From assembly GCA_035575035.1 (NCBI GenBank), contig DATLYH010000003.1, positions 1 to 28,568 of the forward strand: a DNA stretch of 28,568 bases, given 5' to 3'. This document shows, piece after piece, positions 24,290 to 28,568 of this stretch (its first letter is position 1; the number at the start of each line of letters is the position of its first letter). The notes beneath the pieces are model-generated. The model did no database searches and was not told the origin of the DNA. It was given only the letters and a program-made list of their open reading frames with translations. The position numbers were made by a program, and so were the translations under genes. This DNA is from DATLYH01 sp035575035 (GTDB taxonomy: Bacteria; Planctomycetota; Planctomycetia; Gemmatales; Gemmataceae).

Positions 24290-24335
24290 AGGCCGGGAAG
24301 GTGCATCAAGATGCACCTTCCCGGCCTGTTTTATT
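24290..24335 (+). terminator. Strong intrinsic terminator
   Basis: AGGCCGGGAAGGTGCAT (24290-24306) and ATGCACCTTCCCGGCCT (24311-24327) form a perfect 17-bp stem with a CAAG loop, followed by GTTTTATT. It could end rtcB transcription 440 nt downstream of that gene, or be the first element of the carbonic anhydrase leader. Confidence 0.85.
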
Positions 24336-24489
24336 GGTTGCCTGTTCTCTGCAAGAGGACAGCACCGATGTTCCGCGCCCGTGTCCGTCGGGAATGACCA
24401 AGCCCGAGGGAGTACAGCCGGATGGTCGCACGTAAGAGCGGCCCTCCGGCTTTTTTAATGGGTCTTCGTTACCGAAAGGAGGGCAAAAC
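24336..24489 (+). promoter_or_regulatory. Structured leader before the carbonic anhydrase gene
   Basis: Between the 17-bp hairpin and the gene lies about 80 nt with its own folding potential. CTGTTCTC pairs with GAGGACAG around 24342-24362, and the CCCG/CGGG of CCCGTGTCCGTCGGG (24378-24392) form a short stem. Next comes a terminator hairpin (24416-24456) that ends 33 nt before the start codon, then AAAGGAGGG. Such an order (folded domain, terminator, gene) is typical of attenuators and riboswitches. No known riboswitch consensus was recognised. Confidence 0.35.
24416..24456 (+). terminator. Terminator hairpin immediately upstream of the carbonic anhydrase gene
   Basis: AGCCGGA (24416-24422) pairs with TCCGGCT (24445-24451), continued after one mismatch by GGTCGC with GCGGCC (one G-U pair), with an 8-nt loop, and followed by a run of six T. 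It is only 33 nt ahead of the ATG at 24490, so any transcript of the gene starting upstream must read through it. Confidence 0.75.
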
Positions 24490-25164
24490 ATGGATCAAGG
24501 CCGTTCCCTCAACTGGGACCGTTGCAGTTCGCAGCCGCCGACGAGCCGCCTGGAGCGCTATGCCCCTCACTCTCCTCCCGAGGCGTTGCTGGTCACCTGT
24601 ACCGATCCGATCCTCGATTCCAGCCTGCTGGCGCAGTTCCGTCCCGAGCCCTTGCTGGTCTGGCGCAGCACCGGCCCGGTCGTGCCTCCTTATGGCACCG
24701 GACACCGGGATCTCGAGAACGCCATCGACCATGCGGTGGCTGAATTGGGCGTAAAGGAGATTGCCATCTGCGGCCACCTGCCTTGCGACCGGCTGCGCGC
24801 TCTCCTGGGTAAGGAAGCCCTGGGCGAGGGACCGGTAACCGATCCCTCTCTCGACAATGTGCGAACCACACGCCGGATCGTGCAGGAGAAGTATGGTCAT
24901 CTGAAACTGGATGAACTGCTCCCGGCCATCGTTGAAGAGAACGTGTTCGTGCAAATGGCCCACCTGCGGACGTATCCCGCGGTACTGACGGGGCTGGCGC
25001 GCGGCAAGCTCCAGCTGCACAGCTGGATCTACGACGCCAACAAGGACGAGCTGTATGGCTACAACCCCAACCGGAGTCTTCTCCTGAATCGGATCAAACG
25101 GCTTACCCGGCCGGCGAAGCGCCCGCTCCCCTGCCTCGATCCGTGCGACATCTACCTGGCCTGA
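24490..25164 (+). CDS. Divergent beta-carbonic anhydrase
   Basis: 224 residues; ATG at 24490 follows AAAGGAGGGCAAAAC. The beta-class zinc ligands are present: Cys37 and Asp39 in LVTCTDP, His96 and Cys99 in ICGHLPC. The canonical CSDSR becomes CTDPI, so the Arg of the catalytic Asp-Arg dyad is Ile41, and the usual RNAGN segment reads RSTGPVV. It may be a slow, closed-form (type II-like) enzyme or a bicarbonate-binding regulator rather than a normal CO2 hydratase. The C-terminal helix and LHSWIYDANKDELYGY match the usual G-x-x-Y-D end of the fold. No signal peptide, so cytoplasmic. It is followed after 159 nt by a SulP transporter; the pairing of SulP with a carbonic anhydrase is known in bacteria and suggests bicarbonate handling. 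Confidence 0.8.
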   Translation: MDQGRSLNWDRCSSQPPTSRLERYAPHSPPEALLVTCTDPILDSSLLAQFRPEPLLVWRSTGPVVPPYGTGHRDLENAIDHAVAELGVKEIAICGHLPCDRLRALLGKEALGEGPVTDPSLDNVRTTRRIVQEKYGHLKLDELLPAIVEENVFVQMAHLRTYPAVLTGLARGKLQLHSWIYDANKDELYGYNPNRSLLLNRIKRLTRPAKRPLPCLDPCDIYLA

Positions 25165-25323
25165 GAGAGATTCCGGAGCTTGTGTGCGGCTCCTGCCGGG
25201 ACTTCCCGGCCGGGCGCCTCCTGGGTTGATCCGGGGTCAGATGGCATGCCCCGGCGCGTGGTCCGGGCAGGAGCCGGTTTAATCGTCGGGCACTCGGAAG
25301 GCGTCTGAACGAGGAATGAACTC

Positions 25324-26949
25324 ATGCTGTGGGACAAACGCCAGCTTCCGACGTGGCAGGCAGACGTCCTGGCTTCGCTGGTCGTCTTCCTGGTCGCGCT
25401 GCCGCTCTGCCTGGGAATTGCCATTGCTTGCGGGGCGCCGCCGATTGCCGGCCTCCTGAGCGGGATCATCGGCGGGTTGGTAGTGGCATCGCTGGGGGGC
25501 AGTCCGATGCAGGTCAGCGGACCTGCCAACGGGCTGATTGTGCTGGTCCTGCTCGTGAACCAGCAGTACGGTCTGAAGGTGCTCGGCGTGGTCATCCTGG
25601 CCGCCGGCGTTCTCCAGTTGGCCGCCGGTCTGTTGCGGTTGGGACAAATTTTTCGGGCCATTCCGCCGGCCATCATCCACGGTCTGATGACCGGCTTTGC
25701 CGTCATCATCTTCGCCAGCCAGTTCCATGTCATGCTGGATGACCCGGTCCGGGGCAGTGCGCTCCAGAATCTTCTGCGCATTCCCGAGGCGATCTGGTAT
25801 GCCCTGGTAGATCGGGACGGCGCCCACCAGGCCGCGGCGATCGGCGCGCTAACGATAGGGGTGCTGTTGCTGTGGAAGCCTATTGCGCCCCGCCAGCTGG
25901 CATTCCTACCCGCCTCCCTAGTAGCCGTCGGCATTGCCACGGCCGTCACGACTTTCTTTGCCTTGCCGGTGGCCAAGGTGACTTTACCGGACAACCGGCT
26001 CCACTCGGTCCAGTTTCTCGATTTCTCCGTCCTCCCTTGTCTTCTTGAATGGCCGATCCTCCAGTTCGCCCTGGTCATGGCCTTCCTGGCCAGTACGGAG
26101 ACGCTCCTCAGCGCTACTGCGGTGGACCGCCTGCACCAGGGGCCGCGCACCAATTATGACCGGGAACTGGCCGCACAAGGGATCGGTAATATATTATGCG
26201 GCTTGCTTGGTGCGGTGCCGCTGACCGGGGTGATCATCCGCAGCGCCACCAATGTCAGCGCTGGCGCCCGAACGCGCCTCTCCAGTGTCCTGCATGGATT
26301 CTGGCTGTTGGTATTCACCGCCTTGCTCCCGGGCATCCTGACGCGGATCCCCACAGCAAGCCTGGCCGCCGTGCTCGTCGTCGCCGTCTTCCAGCTCATC
26401 CATATCAAAGCCCTTCAGGAGATCTGGCGGCAAGATCGGCGGGAAATCGCCATTTATGCCATGACGGCCGCCACCATTATTTTCTGGGGCGTTCTGCCCG
26501 GCGTTCTCCTGGGCATCGGCCTGGCCGTTGCCAAGTTGCTTTACACCGTAGGTCGCCTCGAGATTCGCTGCGTCGAGGATATCAAGAACCACCGGACCAT
26601 TCTTTACCTTCAAGGAACGGCGACTTTTCTCAGCCTGCCCAAGCTGGCGACGGTCCTCGAAAGCGTTCCGGCCGGCACGGAGTTGCACATTCGTTTTGAA
26701 CAATTGGACCTCATCGATCATGCCTGCCTGGAACTGCTCATCCAATGGGAACGACAGCACGAAAAGACCGGTGGCAGTTTGGTGCTCGACTGGGAGAGCT
26801 TGCAAGCGAAGTTCGGAAAGCGAAGCGAAGAAAACAAGCCCGAACCGCTCCAGACCAGCCTGACCATCAGGGATAGTTCGCAACGACCGTTGCGGCAGAG
26901 CAAGTTCTTGCGGCCGGGATGGAAAAAGGTCTGGGGCCCGGCTGCGTGA
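25324..26949 (+). CDS. SulP/SLC26 anion transporter with STAS domain
   Basis: 541 residues. Residues 1 to about 430 contain 10 or more hydrophobic segments in the SulP order, including LPLCLGIAIACGAPP and GLLSGIIGG near the start, a GSPMQVSGPAN motif, and the ETLLSATAVDRL and NILCGLLGAVPLTGVIIRSA signatures. Residues about 445-535 form a cytoplasmic STAS domain (TILYLQGTATFLSLPKL and LIDHACLELL); the serine or threonine often found after IDxx is replaced here. The substrate may be bicarbonate, sulfate or another anion; the adjacent carbonic anhydrase favours bicarbonate. The ATG at 25324 has GAGGA about 10 nt before it. No terminator lies in the 159-nt gap to the upstream gene, so co-transcription is likely. 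Confidence 0.93.
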   Translation: MLWDKRQLPTWQADVLASLVVFLVALPLCLGIAIACGAPPIAGLLSGIIGGLVVASLGGSPMQVSGPANGLIVLVLLVNQQYGLKVLGVVILAAGVLQLAAGLLRLGQIFRAIPPAIIHGLMTGFAVIIFASQFHVMLDDPVRGSALQNLLRIPEAIWYALVDRDGAHQAAAIGALTIGVLLLWKPIAPRQLAFLPASLVAVGIATAVTTFFALPVAKVTLPDNRLHSVQFLDFSVLPCLLEWPILQFALVMAFLASTETLLSATAVDRLHQGPRTNYDRELAAQGIGNILCGLLGAVPLTGVIIRSATNVSAGARTRLSSVLHGFWLLVFTALLPGILTRIPTASLAAVLVVAVFQLIHIKALQEIWRQDRREIAIYAMTAATIIFWGVLPGVLLGIGLAVAKLLYTVGRLEIRCVEDIKNHRTILYLQGTATFLSLPKLATVLESVPAGTELHIRFEQLDLIDHACLELLIQWERQHEKTGGSLVLDWESLQAKFGKRSEENKPEPLQTSLTIRDSSQRPLRQSKFLRPGWKKVWGPAA

Positions 26950-27441
26950 TCAGCGGAGAGCTGCGGCCCGTCGCCCGCCCTCGATTCCTCGTCTTCTCGT
27001 TCCCAAGTGGAGCTTGGCAATGCATGGCCGCGAAGCTCTGCCCTGCGACCGAGACGGTGCAGCGCAGGTGGGAGGCGGAGTTTCCCCACCAAGTGTTCCT
27101 AATACCGGCTCTCAGGACTGGTTGTGCCCTCCGGGGTGGCCGGGACATCGAAGACCCAGCTCCGGCCAGCCGATTGTTTGCACAAAATGCCTCTTGATTC
27201 TGCACCAAGCGGAGCTTGGAAACGAGGAAAGAAACCGGCCTGGGTACGAGGAGCGATGAGAGAGAAAGCGAGCGGGCAGTAGCAAGGGGACGGGCAGGGC
27301 AAGGGTACGAGAAGTACTGACCCAGTTGCCTTTCGGCCTGCCGGCGATAAGGTGTTCCTCGTCTGAATTGAGGCATACTCTGCCGGCGGGGAGCGGTTCC
27401 GCTGTGCCGGCGGAGAGACCGTTTGCACGAGGAGGAACATC
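26950..27441. other. Non-coding gap with two inverted copies of a dispersed repeat
   Basis: No supported gene. An imperfect palindromic element occurs at 26996-27020 (CTCGTTCCCAAGTGGAGCTT...) and, in opposite orientation, at 27205-27227 (CCAAGCGGAGCTTGGAAACGAGG). Both are variants of a GTTCCCAAGCTCC-type repeat. The remainder should contain the peroxiredoxin promoter. Confidence 0.5.
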
Positions 27442-28026
27442 ATGCGCGTCTGGCGAACAATGGCCCTAGCCGTCCTGGCCCTGGCAGCAGGCAGCCTGGC
27501 GATTGCCCAGGACAAGCCGGTGGAGCTGAAGGTGGGTGATAAGGCCCCCGACTTCCAAGCGCTCGACGAAACGGGCAAGGAGTGGCGGCTAAGCGACCAC
27601 CTCGGCAAGAAGATCATCGTGGTCTACTTCTACCCGGCCGACTTCACCGGTGGCTGCACAGCCCAGGCCTGCAGCTTCCGCGACAACATGAAGCCGCTCA
27701 CCGACCGGGGCGTCGAGGTGGTCGGCGTCAGCGGCGACGAGGTCAAGACCCACGCCCTCTTCAAGGAGCATCACAAGCTCCCCTTCACCCTGCTGTCCGA
27801 CGAGAAGGGCGAGGTGGCCAAAAAGTTCGGCGTGCCGACCAAGCCGGGTGGTCCGATCCCGGTCAAGGTAGACGGCAAGGAGATGACGATCCGGCAGGGG
27901 GTGCGGGCGGCACGCTGGACCTTTGTCATTGGCAAGGACGGCACCATCATCCACAAGAACACGACCGTCAAACCGGCCGAGGACGCCAAGCAGATCTTGG
28001 AAGTGGTGCAGAAGCAGGGCAGGTAG
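27442..28026 (+). CDS. Exported thiol peroxidase (PrxQ/BCP-type peroxiredoxin)
   Basis: 194 residues; ATG at 27442 follows GAGGAGGAACATC. Residues 1-23 are a signal peptide (RVWRTMALAVLALAAGSLAIA), so the enzyme acts outside the cytoplasm. The thioredoxin-like fold carries the peroxiredoxin motif PxxxTxxC as PADFTGGC (65-72), with peroxidatic Cys72 and a second Cys77 in the GCTAQAC arrangement typical of PrxQ/BCP. Arg in VRAARWTFVIG fits the conserved active-site Arg. It reduces hydroperoxides using a thiol partner. The exported form is unusual relative to E. coli BCP but common in planctomycete annotations. No operon partner is seen. Confidence 0.93.
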   Translation: MRVWRTMALAVLALAAGSLAIAQDKPVELKVGDKAPDFQALDETGKEWRLSDHLGKKIIVVYFYPADFTGGCTAQACSFRDNMKPLTDRGVEVVGVSGDEVKTHALFKEHHKLPFTLLSDEKGEVAKKFGVPTKPGGPIPVKVDGKEMTIRQGVRAARWTFVIGKDGTIIHKNTTVKPAEDAKQILEVVQKQGR

Positions 28027-28248
28027 CCCTCGCCATCGAAGTAAGCGAGGCTGACTTGCTGGGCCTGCTCGATCGCATCGGCCGGTAGTACCGGTGGATG
28101 CAAACCAAGAAACTCCAGGAGTTTGACGGGCACCCCAGGTACACCAAGGCTCAGGGAGAAGACTGTACTTTCTAGGGGAAGTCCAGCGTCAAGCTACCTG
28201 CAACGCCTTGCGGCCGTCGGCATGCCAGGGCCGCCGCTCCGCCGGGGC

Positions 28249-28449
28249 CTACACCTGGGCTCCCTTCGCGGGAGCGGGTTCCGGGTCGTGGTAACGCCAG
28301 AAGGGTAGCAGCCGGAAGACGGTCGTCAGGCAGGCGGCGGCGAGGACGTACCAGGCCGCCCCGCCCCGGGCGGCGTCGAAGGGCAGGCCCAGGAGAACCG
28401 AGACGCCGGCGGCCGCGGCCAGCGGTAACCAGAACGCTCTCCACAACAT
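28249..28449 (-). CDS. Small two-helix membrane protein
   Basis: From ATG 28449 the frame gives 66 residues with two hydrophobic segments, one around LPLAAAAGVSVLLGL and one around AAWYVLAAACLTTVFRLLPF, then a polar tail ending in AKGAQV. No clear ribosome-binding site is seen. The frame continues upstream to a GTG at 28554, but that part overlaps a GCCGGC-type dispersed repeat and looks non-coding. It could be a real small inner-membrane protein; the family is not recognised. Confidence 0.45.
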   Translation of the reverse strand: MLWRAFWLPLAAAAGVSVLLGLPFDAARGGAAWYVLAAACLTTVFRLLPFWRYHDPEPAPAKGAQV

Positions 28450-28516
28450 GCCGGGGCTGACCACGACGCGGGGCGAGAGGCCGGCGTGAGCGGGCCGGTG
28501 TATCTCTCGGCGCCTC

Positions 28517-28543
28517 GACCGGCCGGCGGACGCCGGCCGCGCG
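28517..28543. repeat. Second copy of the GCCGGC dispersed element
   Basis: The sequence matches the core of the element at 20683-20728 with few differences (ACCGGCCGGC, then GACGCCGGCCGC). It sits just upstream of the small membrane protein gene at the window end. Confidence 0.6.
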
Positions 28544-28568
28544 CTCCTTGCCACAGTCCACCGGCCGG

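Overview
The window looks like chromosomal DNA of a high-GC planctomycete, most likely of the Gemmataceae. The clearest sign is the giant protein at 8874-18467. It begins with a basic stretch and the motif LEELETRLAPA, the LExLExR-type N-terminus seen on large exported proteins of Gemmata-like bacteria, and then continues into autotransporter-type beta-strand repeats and bacterial Ig-like domains. GC-rich dispersed palindromes, a small Pro/Trp-rich secreted protein and several orphan proteins of planctomycete character agree with this. The assignment is by recognition, not by a database search.

Layout. (1) 1-2375 is a decayed accessory region: a remnant of an OLD-family ATPase/TOPRIM nuclease, a small conserved hypothetical, a shortened RepB-like primase remnant, and a frameshifted minus-strand gene. 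The first and third have lost their catalytic middle while keeping both ends. (2) 2372-6340 is a minus-strand run: three small hypotheticals, a cytidylate-kinase-like protein translationally coupled (ATGA overlap) to a DksA/TraR-type C4 zinc-finger protein, and two tandemly duplicated triple-BON proteins. It reads like a stress or housekeeping cluster transcribed from about 6350 downwards. (3) 6654-7249 (minus) is a relic of NAD-dependent DNA ligase (ligA) with core deletion, frameshift and internal stop, next to a tRNA-Gln(CUG) with its own terminator. (4) 7618-8428 holds a 43-bp direct repeat and a small exported Pro/Gly/Trp protein. (5) 8874-18467 encodes a 3,197-residue, apparently cysteine-free surface or secreted protein: nine beta-strand repeats interrupted by an about 825-residue Asp-box (BNR/sortilin-like) beta-propeller, then six Ig-like repeats and two further beta-sandwich domains. 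(6) 18468-19372 is a long non-coding repeat zone with three copies of a perfect 20-bp palindrome that resembles parS, and an 18-bp tandem triplet.

(7) 19373-23846 has three plus-strand genes: a 6-phosphofructokinase with PPi-type motifs, a GH10-xylanase-like protein that lacks both catalytic glutamates, and an RtcB RNA ligase. (8) 24290-26949 holds two terminator-like hairpins, the second just ahead of a divergent beta-carbonic anhydrase gene that is followed by a SulP/SLC26-STAS anion transporter. This is a plausible inorganic-carbon or anion module, possibly controlled by attenuation. (9) 27442-28026 encodes an exported thiol peroxidase (PrxQ/BCP type), and a small membrane protein ends the window on the minus strand.

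The best candidates for new biology are the carbonic anhydrase/SulP module with its structured leader, the propeller inserted into the giant repeat protein, the parS-like palindrome array, and the catalytically altered GH10-like protein. The recurring pattern of relic genes with only the middle deleted is also worth checking, including as a possible assembly artefact.
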